Source: Lichenostomus cassidix
Lineage: Eukaryota > Chordata > Aves > Passeriformes > Meliphagidae
Direction of reading: 5' to 3'
Assembly: GCA_008360975.2 (NCBI GenBank)
Contig: CM039182.1
Location: 18,138,324-18,202,323 of the forward strand
DNA length: 64,000 nt
Both the position numbers and the translations under genes were made by a program. Position 1 is the first letter of the stretch. The number at the start of each line of letters is the position of its first letter. This document shows positions 1-12,237 of the stretch, in pieces. The notes beneath the pieces are model-generated. The model did no database searches. It worked only from the letters and a program-made list of their open reading frames with translations, and was not told where the DNA came from.

Positions 1-1724
1 TTTTTGGTACTCTGTTGCTGATGTGCAGCCAGCTAAAACTCTGCAACAAAAAAACAAGCTCCTGACACAGATTCCATCAAAACTCTTACTGACAGTGACA
101 TTTAAATCTTCAGCATTACCTGACTCATAATCTGAATATGCTGTTGGAGTAAATTATCTTCCTTTATTTAAATACTTATCTCAAGTTTTAATACTTTCTT
201 TTCATCCTATATAAACACAGATGATCTTTTTTTGCTGTCCATATTACCAAAAATTTTACCTACCCTCATCGATTTCACCCAGATACAAGCTTCTGACAAA
301 ACAAGAGCCCTGCAATACTGGAGTGGGGAGAAGGAGGGCAAGGCAATACTGGGGGGAAAAAAGTAACGAATTTAAAGGTGGGAAGGTACCATGAAACATC
401 ACCACCACCACCCCACCACCCCAAAAAAGGGTAATTAGATGATAAATCCTGTCCAGACACCATTCTGAAACAAACATGTAGCTACCATTATGCTGTTCCA
501 CAACAGTAAGTTATATAAAAAGCATTACTGTTGTCTGGCAATATATGCCCTTCCAACTATATATGCCATTAGTTTAAAAAACCAAAAAGTACAACGTGAA
601 AAGAAGTCACAAAAGGCGTTCCATCGATTTCTATTCTGCACCCTCTTGTGAATCTACACCTCTTCAACATTAAACAGCAAAAAGGCTCTGCTTATAAAAC
701 AGCAGAAACTCACCAAGTCCAAATTCAGCACACTTTGTCAGATACCCTTCAGATGTTTTATTTTTGTTCAGAAAAATGGTGAGCTTGCTTTCCTTCATCT
801 CAAAGCTGGTTCAGAGCACTGTATACCTGGGAGAGTGAGAGGGAAACCCTATATCAAAAGGAAAAAAGCTAAACCTATTTTACTAAAGCACAGCAAATCT
901 AGAGGAATTTCAGTATTTCTCACCACATGTAGACTATGAAATATAATGCAATATTAAAATTTTTATTATTTAAGAGACCTACCACTGCAGACATCTCCCT
1001 AACAGGTGTAATTCACAGCTCTGACAGTGTAAAAAGCAGAAGTTCTATAAAACCTTAATGACTGCAAGCTTAAAATGAAAAAAATTTGACCATGCAAGGT
1101 TTCAAACATTTCAATTCTTTTGCATATGCTGAATTCCAAGTCAATACAATTAGCAATGCATTTAGCACTGCTCTTCTAACACATGCACAGCAGTAAGAAA
1201 ACTTCTATTTGGCTGGCACAAATGGATAAAAATATTCCAGATTTTATTAATGGATCACCTGACACCAATTAAATATCACATTGAGAAATAAACTTGATAA
1301 TCTTCAAAACTAGCCTTATAAGAGGGTTTTAAATCTTTCAGTAACCTGTGAATATAGCTATGATTGTTTCATACAAACTAACAATAGCCTTGAAAAAGTA
1401 AACCAAGTTCTGATTTAATAATATATTACAATTCCACTGGCTATGAGTGAATACAGAAGAGGGGTACAAAGCCAATACTGAATACTAAAGGGAAACAGCC
1501 ATTAGACACATTAAAGACTCAATATTGCTCCCTCTGAAACTGATAGTTCTGTTATCAGTGACACAAATGAGCAGCATCAGGCTGTCAGAACAAAGAATGG
1601 ACAAAACAAGGCTACCTTCACATGCATTACTTGTAGTAATTTAAGTAGTCAGGAAGGGAAGTGGGAGAATGCCTGAGGTAGACACCACTATAACACACCT
1701 ATGAATGGAGCACAGAAGAAGGAC

Positions 1725-2075
1725 TAGAAAACACTATTCACAAAATTAAAGAAAAGAATCTCAGAACTGGAATAAAACTGTTATCGTTTTACTTCACACA
1801 TACAAAAAGATCATAAAAAGAGAACTGAGGAACTATTGACCTATCAGGCTCCTGCAGACAATCTACAAAAGTTTTCACTCAAGTACTGAACAATTGACGC
1901 ACTGCAGACCTGTATTTCACCCAATCCATAGAATATGCAGACCTTCAATCAGGCTTTTCCACAAAAGGCTACCCTTTGTGATAAATGAACCTCTGAAAAA
2001 GATTCTAATATAACTTACCATTATGTATGGCATTCATCAACTTCGAGAAAGCTTTTGAGTTAGGAGAAAAAGGGC
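1725..2075 (+). pseudogene. Degraded RTE-like non-LTR reverse transcriptase fragment
   Basis: Plus-strand translation, spread over three frames, gives the ordered motifs of an RTE-clade reverse transcriptase. Frame from 1731: LFTKLKKRISEL. Frame from 1768: WNKTVIVLL, then RNY-stop-PIRLLQTIYK. After a shift in the A run at 1867-1870: KVFTQVLNN, QSGFST (1946-1963) and YNLPLCMAFINFEKAFE (2009-2059). The last block corresponds to the family motif resembling YNLPLCxAFxDYEKAFD, which includes an aspartate important for catalysis in active elements; here it is Asn. At least two frame shifts and several stops show an old, dead copy. It is antisense to MLLT10. No 3' tail or target-site duplication was identified, so the limits are approximate. 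Confidence 0.75.
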
Positions 2076-5042
2076 TTCATGTTAAGATCATGTTTAACAG
2101 ACGCACAAAAGAATATATGTATAGACAGGAATTTCAGTGAACAATAATATACCTGAATACATCTTTCTTGTATTAGAGCTCTGATCATTTACAGTAGCAC
2201 AAACTGTAAAATAGATTTATTTCTATCCACTGTAATTTTTTACTTATATTTTTTTTATCAGTGTTGGTTAGATTTTAAATGTCAAGTATAAGAACATGCC
2301 AGCACATTCCAATTAGCTGTATTCTAAAGCTAGTATTACAAATAAAAATTCAAATTCTTTCCAGTGGCAATCAGTCCCCCCAAGAAAAGACTGATTTTAA
2401 TTTCATTGTCTGCAACAAATTTAGAAACTCAAACAGAAGTTGCCTTGCTAATTTTAATCACGAGGCATCTGTTTTGCTTCACTGATAGATTGAGATGAAC
2501 TCAAGCAATCAAGTCTAACAGAAAACGGTTGTGCCTCCTGGACTTAGAGAGCTCAGTTCAAGAACAACTCAGATACATAGAAAGAATGTCCAACTAGTGG
2601 TACACCAAATGAGATGCTCACAAGAATTTCCATTCCTTCATGGGTTGCGGTTTTCAGAGAATATTGATCTCTGATCCTTAAGTGCCAGCACACACTCCCA
2701 TCCTCTGCCATGCAGCTGAAGTCTCTAAAGCAGTCTCTCCCACGACACCATAATGCCCAGCTGCAGTGTGTTGGCAGCTGTGCAGATGCCAGCCCTCTTC
2801 CCCTTATCTCACCAACTTATGCCTGCTTTGGATACTGACCTCATGACTACAGAATTATTCTAGTTTCAGTTTACTCGTTCACTCTTTCACACTACTAAGG
2901 AACAAAGTTCTCAGTTTACACATCTGGTTTGACAAGGTGATCAACTGAATGATTTTAGAGGCCAGAGTGGGGCGAACACCTCTGTCATACTTCCATGGGG
3001 GAATTTTCTACCTGCATCAGCCTCTGAGATCTGACTGCAACAACTATTTGGGTTCCAACAGGGCAACTGCCTTTAATGCTTTATTTTTCTCTTCTTTACT
3101 CTCACCACAACTGGAAGCTACTAAACATTGCTGTCACGAGCCACTTTTTAACTGCCAGGCTCTTCAAAAAAAAAAAAAAAAAATGAACAACAAAGCTGCC
3201 TTAAACTTCTGTCATTCATACTCAGATATTACAAAACTAATTTAGAAGCAACTAAAAAAAAATCTTTAAGTCTTGACTCTTACCTACTGACTAAAACTGA
3301 ATAACTAGCCAAAAGTACTTCAATAGAAATACTTCCAAAATTTGGAATATTTTAATTAAAGCATTGCATACAAAGTGTGTTCTCTAAAAAACAAGAATAC
3401 TAATGTTGGGAGGGTTAAATTTTGTGGTACAGAAAAAAGGCATAATACACAAATTTCTGTATGATTCTTGACAGAAGTGCATTTATCTGTAATAAATGAA
3501 ACTGATAATTAACCTTCTCAACAGTTTTCAGAGAACTAACAAAATGTACAAAATACACTTATAATTTACAAGAAAAAGAATTACTAAAATGCACAGAGCT
3601 AATATGTCAGGAATCACATTTTACTATGCAGACATATTCTTTCTCAGGTGCAGAGGACACAATGCAACTGCAGTCTGCCACTCGTAAGAGCAGAATCATT
3701 TCACCCACATCTACTCTCCACAGCCTTTATTTTATTATATCAGCTCATTTCAGTTATGCTCAATTTTTGTGTACAAGAAATAGCAGCCATTTTGATCCAT
3801 CATTGCTTTCAACATTAAAGAAAGACCCTTTCAAATTTAAGGAACCATTGGGTAGGTTTGGAAAGAGGTTTGAGGTGGTGATGGGGTTTTTTCTTTTCTC
3901 TTTATTTTTTATTTTATTCGAACAAGCTCAGTCTTAAGATTGCCAAAGCTATATCCTTTGCTTTTATTTCTTTAAAATTGTACCACACAGAAGCTACCAC
4001 TAATCCAAGCAATCACATACAATACATTCCCAAACATCACTCAAGAGGTATGAGAAAGTTTAAAAGAAGAATACAGAGGATATGTCCCAATGCAAAATTT
4101 ACTACTATAAGACACATGCTTCATAGACAAATGAGGAAGAGATGCAGTTAAAGAGCTAACAAAACACTAGCTGTTTTAACACAGACCTCATCCAATTACA
4201 CAAGGAAGGGCCAACACTAGATCAGTCCTCCTTGTGACTGATGGAGCTAATTCTAGACTCCCCCCCAAGCCTCTCCACAGAACAGAAGGAGAACTGTTCC
4301 CTTACCACCACTCCCTTCCACACTCCATAAATTAGTAGAAGGCAGATGAAAAAAGGTGTTTTATTCTGAAAGGAAAAAAGAGCTACTGTCTTGGTTCCTG
4401 TGTAATGGCCTGTATTGGCAGCTATGTCTTTCCTGACTCCTCCACAGAACTACCCCCTCCTAGCCACCCGGTTTTCTGCTACAATGTACAGCCAAGCTAT
4501 TGAAATCCAACATGCTAAGGTGTCAAGAAAGGTTAGGGATGGTGAATGGTAACCATATACCTATATGTATGTATGTATGCCAATAAACTATATGCTTTAA
4601 TAGGTGGAGTTCAATTTTCATTGTTTTCATTTATTTGCCATCTCTGCCACCTCCCGTACCTTCCTCTCAGTCTTGGCTAAATCCTTCCTCTCTTCATCGA
4701 ATCCTTAGAGTGGCTGCTATTGCTTGCTTTACTTAGAACCTTACAGTTATTCCTCCTTAAAATCAATTCTGCTCAGAAAAAACTTTGATGCTTCCAGCTC
4801 ATTTCAATTTCTGAAATGACTCAGTATTAACAACTACATTCAAGCCACCACCCTTTGGCTGTTAATTACTTGTTTTTAAGGGAATTGGTTATGCATACAA
4901 AAACTAAAGTTCAATTATAAGTTTACCACTACTCCACAACAGGAAAAAGGCCTAGTGACTTCATCCCTAGGAAGGATGTTATTTGCTGTAACCAGCCCCT
5001 AAATCTGTCAGATGAGGCATTTGTCCATGACAGTTGTCACAC

Positions 5043-5135
5043 TGTAAGAAAAAAAACCAAAACAAAAAAACAAACAAAACCAAACAAAAAAAAAACCAAA
5101 CAAAAAACCACAGAAACAAAACCCCAAACAAAACG
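5043..5135. repeat. A-rich (CAAAA-type) tract
   Basis: About 90 bases of A runs broken by C or CC, such as caaacaaaaccaaacaaaaa. In the MLLT10 transcript this would be a U/G-rich tract. No adjacent LINE body was recognised. Confidence 0.9.
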
Positions 5136-5219
5136 AATTCCAACAACTTGCATTCAACATTCTTACGTGAAAGCTAACTATACTGACAGCTGATGAGCCG
5201 CTTTTTCATTTGTTTAGGG

Positions 5220-5290
5220 CAATAGGGCAATGGGGGAAGGGGGTGTTATTGGTAGTTTGTTTGTTGGGGGGGGTCTGTTGGGTTTTTTTA
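5220..5290. repeat. G/T-rich low-complexity tract
   Basis: The plus strand has runs of G (gggggaaggggg, then a run of eight G) separated by TTTG text and followed by seven T. It lies about 85 bases beyond the A-rich tract at 5.0 kb and has no coding potential. Confidence 0.8.
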
Positions 5291-8200
5291 ATTAACTTGG
5301 AATCTCTAGTCATTCTTATCTCACAGATGTTCAAAACAAATAAACAATGGGAAACAGAAATAAAACCAAGTATGCAGGATCTGATATGATTACTCATGCA
5401 CAAGCCCCAGTTGCACATTCATATTTTTCAGTTCTGTTACCAGCTTCCACGAATCCCTTCTCAACTCAAATTTCTAGAGCTATACTGATCCAAAGAACAT
5501 AGATGCTCACTCACTTTTTTTGTGACAAAAATTTTCTGGTTTTCCCAGTTACTTAGTTTAGTGAGAACCCTTTTTTGAACCTTTTACCGCTGCATGTTTC
5601 TCTTTCACAAAAACATATGCAGCAAGCTAGATCACTGTCAAAATGAACAGTTTTTTTCCCGCTATCCTTATGGCCCTCTCACGGATCCACCAAATCTGAC
5701 ACTGAATGATGAAGACTTTTATTTAAATGCTGAATAAAAAGTATAGAAAGAGCAATATGAAGAAATGAGTTTGCATCCAAGCTAAGTGTTAAATACCAGT
5801 TTAGTTCAAAGGGACAAAAAATGTCTTTCAATTTAAGATCGTAAGAAGTAGCTTTTCTAACAATATTGAATAGTTTATTTCACTTACTATTTCTTGCATT
5901 TTCACCACAAAAGTCCTTGTAAGAACTGTCCTGCTAAGTATTTTGACAGCACACTTTGTGTATATGGCATACCAGTACATAAAGTTTCTACAACACCTTT
6001 TCAAGTATGCCTAATACTCTTGGAAAGAGAGTTTTGAGTAACCTTCTGGAAATACATCGTTGGCTTACCTCTGCCAATTTTCTGCATTTTAATTACGCTG
6101 GGGAGATTTATTAAAAATGAGTTCACATTCAGGTGGATCTACAGGCAGATCTTGCAAGTACAGGCAATGTTTGTACAATATCAGGACCTGTCCTGTAGTG
6201 AAAAGGCACTGGGACACACTGTCACTTAATGTACCTAAAACACATCTTTCTGCACATGGAGCTGCCATGGGACCACCTGGCTGCAAATCCTCTGCTACAG
6301 AGAGAATTGCTGGGTGCACATGCTGCAGCACTGTCAACTGACATGCAACACTACCACAGCACAGGCAACTGGGAGCTTCAGAAAGCTGCTGCTCCTAGTT
6401 CCATCACATGCATAGAACCTCCTTAAGGAAGAAAAGTAAATTATTTACACAAGAAGGAAGCATAGGGACTTGATAACCAGACACTTGGCCTTATTATAAT
6501 TGTTTTAAAAAGCAGTATAGCTCCTATACATCAACACATGAATCTTTCCATTCTACGTCTTAATGGATTTGTCCCTGAGCAATATCTTTCACTGAAAAGC
6601 TCAATTATTTTAACTAATTATTTTAAGTCTTTTTTATATCACTGTACTATGTTAACATTTATCTCCTTTTTTTTCTTTTTGAAACTTTACAAGGGAATTG
6701 CAGAAATTATTATGATAATCAACAACAGCTCTAGACATCACAGCCTCTCCCCAAATATAATCCCGAGACAACCTTCAGTCAGTTTAACTTCTGGTACTGC
6801 AGCTCTTCACATCAAATAAATGCAAAATTTAAATGCTAAGTACACTTCCTTCTGATTTTAAAAACCTGACTGTAGTGCTGTCACCTCTGACTGACAACAA
6901 CAACAAAAAAAGAATTTTACCATATGAATTGGACAGGCTTCTGAGGGACAAAAATGCTTCAGGAACTATCAACACATACACATCACTTATTTTTCAGCTA
7001 TATTTGATTTCTGAAAGACTTGAAAGTCTGTAAGATCTGAAAAGTACAATTTTCAAGAAAGGGTAAAAAACCCTACTGCTCCTTTTATAGTCAAGCCTCT
7101 TCTCTACCCTCCCCCACATGCACTTTTTTATGTTCCTATGTCACCTTTAACAGATTTCATGGAGTTAAAAGACTGATTGCTATCTCACATTTGACTTACA
7201 AAGAATGCCATACTCTAGTAATTGACTCCAGATGCTGAAAAATGTTCACACTCAAGAAGATTAATATTTTAATTTAAAAACACATATATATACAAAAAAC
7301 CTCTTAATTTGATACCATTTTGAAAGTTTGGGGTTTTTTATGTTAAGCCATTTTAAAGGCGTTTCTGGGAACAAAACAGGAACAAATAAGCAAACACTTG
7401 GATCTTACATTATTTTCCATGCAGCAATAGAATTAAGGAACATATCCTTGACGTTCAGAAAAGGGATACACTCTAAAGCAAATATCAAGTTCTGCAACAA
7501 AGACAGTCAATAGGATAGAAATCTTACTTGCTTCACGGTGTCTCCTTGTTCCCTTGCTCTATTTTAAATTCTAATTCTTATTTTCATAATAAGAGTTAAA
7601 GAACTAACATAATCTATGCACAAAACTCGACGTTTCATTTTGTCTTTCTACTCTTATTTTTTAATGTAATAATGACAGTACCACATACTTTTACTCCATT
7701 GCAAATACAATCAGTCCCTGGAAAAGCAGGGGATTTATTTTCTTCACTGTGCAGACAACAAAGTAGCAAAGCTGTCAGCCAGATCGCATTCATGCAGTGT
7801 AGTTTACGCAGATTACCCAGGCCTAAAGTCAGTTAGTTTTTATTAGTTCAAACCTAACACCAAATATACACAAGGCATTTTGTAGGCTTATGGGTAAAAT
7901 ATAACATAAAAGCAAGCGGTTTACAAAAGCTCATGGACTTCTCTGAAAACCTTCCCGTACCAAACAAAAAAGATTTATAGCTAAATTTGGAAAGTAGTAA
8001 ATACAGAAACTACTTAAGTAGCCTTTAAGCCCTCCCCAGTCCATTTTCTTCTCTGCCAGTATAGATATGATTAACAAATAATCAGTGTATTCATACAGAT
8101 ATTCATTATGTTTCAAAAAGTTTGTATTTCGATGCCAATTCTGCAAATAATTTTGTATGGGCAAAAATCTAGACCTGTAGAATTTCTTGCATTTGTTATT

Positions 8201-10189
8201 AAATTAAAATTTGGATAGAAGACTCACAAAGCTTGAACAAAACAGTATTTCAAATGGTTTAGAAATATTTACATCTTTTTGTTAAGCTGTTTAAAATTAT
8301 GTCTTTCTCTCAAAATTAATAACTACCAAGATTTTGTCTTGTTATTAAATGGAAGACCTAAAAGGAAATACACGTTCCCTTTCCTATATTAAGACTTTTT
8401 TTCTTTGTTGCGGGTTTTTTTAGCATGTGAAATGTATTGTAAGTTCATCACTTAAACATACTCTTTGCTGTTGACTGTCAGAGAATAATAAATAAATAAA
8501 TTATTACATCTTTTGAAATTTAAATAGAAGCTAGTGCCCAGGCTCACCACAATTTGGGGATCTAGTTTAAAGATGTAATCATCAACATTTCTATTTTAAC
8601 CTGACAGACACATTCTCATACAACAATTAACCAGTCATGTAATTTCCACAGCTGCCAAGATCTTCTCTGATATTAGCAGGCCTTAGCAGCTTGACATGGA
8701 AGCTCTATCCTAGTTATTAGAACTTCCCTTCCCTTCGACATTTTTTTTTTTTCACTTCAGAAAGCCCTCCCATCTGTTTTCACTCAGAAATAAAAACTTT
8801 ACAATTCTTTTGAGAAAGGAAAACTTTGCCTTGTTTTAAATCAAGTTCTGTTTCAAAGCAATGCTTCAAGAGTTTCTGGTCTTGCATCATTCACAGAGAG
8901 ACTGATTTGCATCTCATGCAGAAAACTCTGCTTACATGGAAAGTCAGGCAGCTTGGAGACTTCAAGAGTGGAACAGGCTGAACATTTCTTGTTTTCAGCA
9001 GCCCATCCAATTAAGCACTATATGTCTGGGTTTTTTCTATTACCTTTTTTTTTTTTTTTTTGAAACAGAAAACAGGGCAATTACCACTATGCAGTATGCA
9101 ATTACCAAAAAACGAAAAATCTTGACCCGGAATACTAATTCTTTTTGTATAACAATTACAATCATGCTTCTAAACATTTTTATAAACTGAAATATTGCCA
9201 AATTAAAGACGTTCCAGTCTAGCAAAGAGCTTCAGACTCTTTGAAAAGGATGTTCTAAAAATATCAATCATTGTATGCCTCTTCTCAACTTTCATATTCA
9301 TAGCCATATTTTAGGAGGAAATTAGTATCATAAATAAATATAGTACTTTGCTACCTGCAACATGTATGGAGTAATTTCAATTAATTATGATGTAACTTTT
9401 TTACCCCTTCTTGAAATGAGTGTCACAGTGATGACAATAGCCTTTTTTTCCCCTAAAGGATAATAATGTTCAGTTCTCCATCATTATTCAGAATTTTTCA
9501 TAATTGTTTTCAAAACACAACTCTGTTAGGAGGTCCATTGTTCAGTATATTTTTGTCCACAGCTTTCTTAATCACGGAATTCTTATTCATTACATCCAAA
9601 TACATTTTTTCAACATACATGTTAAGAAACCACCCTGAACCCACAGAGCAAGCAGCAAAGATGACTTAACTTCTCAATCTCTGATAAAAGCATAGAACAT
9701 ACTATGCTGGTAATCAGTTCTTGCAGATGCATGATGCCTGAAAATTTACTACTAACTACTGGACTTTGAAATGCATTATTTGCCCAGTTACAAACTATTT
9801 CATTTGCTAAAATAATGCACCATGCCAAATTTTCTTTTAGAAATCAGAGAGATAACACAGCACAGAATTAGGTTCACAGGTAAGGACCAAAGAAGAATCT
9901 CTGCAAGCACACTGATTTCTTAGCTCTAGAACTTCTAAAACTTCCTGCACCTGCAAATCGAATAAATGTGTTTGACTAAACTGTATCTTCTAGAAAATAT
10001 TTCTAAATTTTTAGAGCTGAGATTTGTTCAACTATTACTTTCTCTCATTTGATCATGTTTTACTTTTTTGTTAAGGATCATTGCAGTACCCATTTTCCGT
10101 TCTTCATATGATATCCACAGACTGATAAACTCACTCCTTAGCTATTCTCCAGTGTGCTTTTCCAGCCATTGAATCCTTCTCATGTCGCT

Positions 10190-10460
10190 TTCCTTTACAC
10201 AGAGCAAACTGCAGAACTACACATAGTATTCAAAGGCCAGACACACTCTGAACGCAGAGCTGCCTTTCTCATTACTTTGCTGTTTATGCATTAAAACCTT
10301 TTTAAACACAGCTCAGCACAGGAAACTCAGACACAACTGATTAATCACCTTTATCCTTTTTCTCTACAGCCCTTCTTTCCCCAGAAGGCCATCCTTATCC
10401 TGCAAGTATACATCCATCTTTCTGAGACATAATCTTTGACTTCAGCTCCAGCAACATAAC
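10190..10460 (-). mobile_element. Possible old CR1-like LINE body fragment
   Basis: Read on the plus strand, stretches such as cagaactacacatagtattc, followed by a gcagagctgc segment and later tccttatcctgcaagtatac, follow in order the reverse complement of the 3' half of CR1/L3 ORF2. Divergence is high and no translated motif is convincing, so this is a tentative call from word order alone. Confidence 0.35.
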
Positions 10461-10544
10461 TCTTAAGTTTGTATTACTGACCAAGAGATTCATTTCACCA
10501 TGTCTTCATAACCAGACTTTTTCAAAAATTGCAGAGTTTTCCAG

Positions 10545-10670
10545 TAGATTTCACAGACTATTCTGAATTGGAAGGGACACACAAAGATCACTGAGTCCAA
10601 CTCTTAAGTGAATTGAGGACCAAAGCCGTGACCTTGCTGCTATGAGCACCATGCTCTGAGCATAAGGGGA
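10545..10670 (-). mobile_element. CR1 LINE 3'-terminal fragment
   Basis: The plus strand carries the start of a reversed CR1 3' end: ttctgaattggaagggacac, then aaagatcactgagtccaact. Later text matches the usual reversed CR1 tail weakly. Only the last 120 or so bases are recognisable, consistent with the heavy 5' truncation typical of CR1 copies. The orientation is the same as MLLT10. Confidence 0.65.
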
Positions 10671-12186
10671 CATAACAAAACGAAGTAAACACCAGTTTAG
10701 TAATCTTCTGATCAAAATAAAATTGAAACTTACCTATTAACTACAGTTAATACAAGGATTTGCTGACTTCCTATCATTACAAGCCTTTATTTAAAACGTC
10801 ATTGCTGTATCAATTTAAATGTAGCCATCTACTATGCCACTTTTATTTAAAAAATAGGAAATAAAAAGAAAATTAGTCCAATAAGTTATTTTCCATAACT
10901 CTCAATATCCACCACCAATCACTACACCTTTGTATATCTTAACATATTTCTTTCTCCTATCAGACACATCCTAATTGCATAACATTAACTACTTGCCAGT
11001 CTCTTACAACTTCATGAGTTTTAAAGACTTACTGAAATTTAACAGACAGTCTAAAAGCATGGAAATACATGGTATTCATCATCAGGAAATGTCAATACTT
11101 CTCGCTGTAGCTGCTGATAATAACTGTTTTACTTAAGAACTTTGATCCTTTTCATGATAATTCCCATTTTGATATGCTACTACCTCATGTGACTTCTTCC
11201 CCGTTACCTGATGAATGTCTCCAAGTTTTCTACACCAACCATCATCAATTTTAACATTTCAATCTTGTACACTATTCATCAATCTCAACACCACCTCTGT
11301 TGAGCCTCGAATATGAAGAATGAAATTCTCTGCACATTGATTTTGCCTTGTGTGCTTTCTACATAATTTGCTTAGTCCTAAAAGGCCATTAATATCTATT
11401 AGTATCAATTTGCTCTTTATATTCTATCTCCTCTGAATACAAACTGGCTTTTTAACACAGTAAGACTTCTGCTTTGGTGCACTTTGCAGATAAACTTAAT
11501 AGCACAAACTGTTTCAGAACAATTTTTTCTAAACTCTTTTTCCCAGCAGATTCAGCTACTAAGTCAAACTTTAAACACAGCATCAAGAAGATTTAACGTA
11601 AGTACTGAGGGACCTAGTGTCTCAGTGAGAATGACTTCTAGTTACACTTCTACTTTGAAACTCAGAGTTATCTTATGTCATCAGTGCAACAATCAGCTTA
11701 ACATTGCAATGATCTTTCACAGCATAACGTGTAACACTGACAAAGTTTTTATCACTGCTTGAATGAGATGGGAAAGGAGAACAAAATACATGCAACTAAT
11801 CTGATGCATTTAGCAAACTCGTATATAAAGCTGAAACTTGACTGCACAAAACATAAAATCAACTCAGACGGACCTGTGCCAAAAACATTAATGGCTTCTC
11901 CGAATTTGAAATACTCCCTTAGCCAAGTACAACACTGGGTTTGCATGACTCCTTTATTCCAAAAACTGCCTAGTATTAACAACCAGAGCCTACTGAAGAC
12001 TGGCTAAGGACAGAATATATATGATGGAGAGATAAAAATGTGGGAAGTTCTACATGTGGGAAGAAATTCTAAGTTTCCTCCAGTCAGGACATAGGAATTC
12101 CAGAAGATGGACACAGCAAAGGTGCTGAAACAATGGGCTAACCATTTCAAGGCCCAATTGGTAATTTAATCTTTTCCAGTCTTCTT

Positions 12187-12237
12187 AAAAAAAAAAACCC
12201 AAAAAAAAAACAAACCAACCCAAAAAACCCCCAAAAC
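12187..12237. repeat. A/C-rich tract
   Basis: About 50 bases of A runs with CCC or CC breaks (aacccaaaaaaaaaacaaac). It is the same kind of sequence as the tracts at 5.0 and 50.1 kb. Confidence 0.88.
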
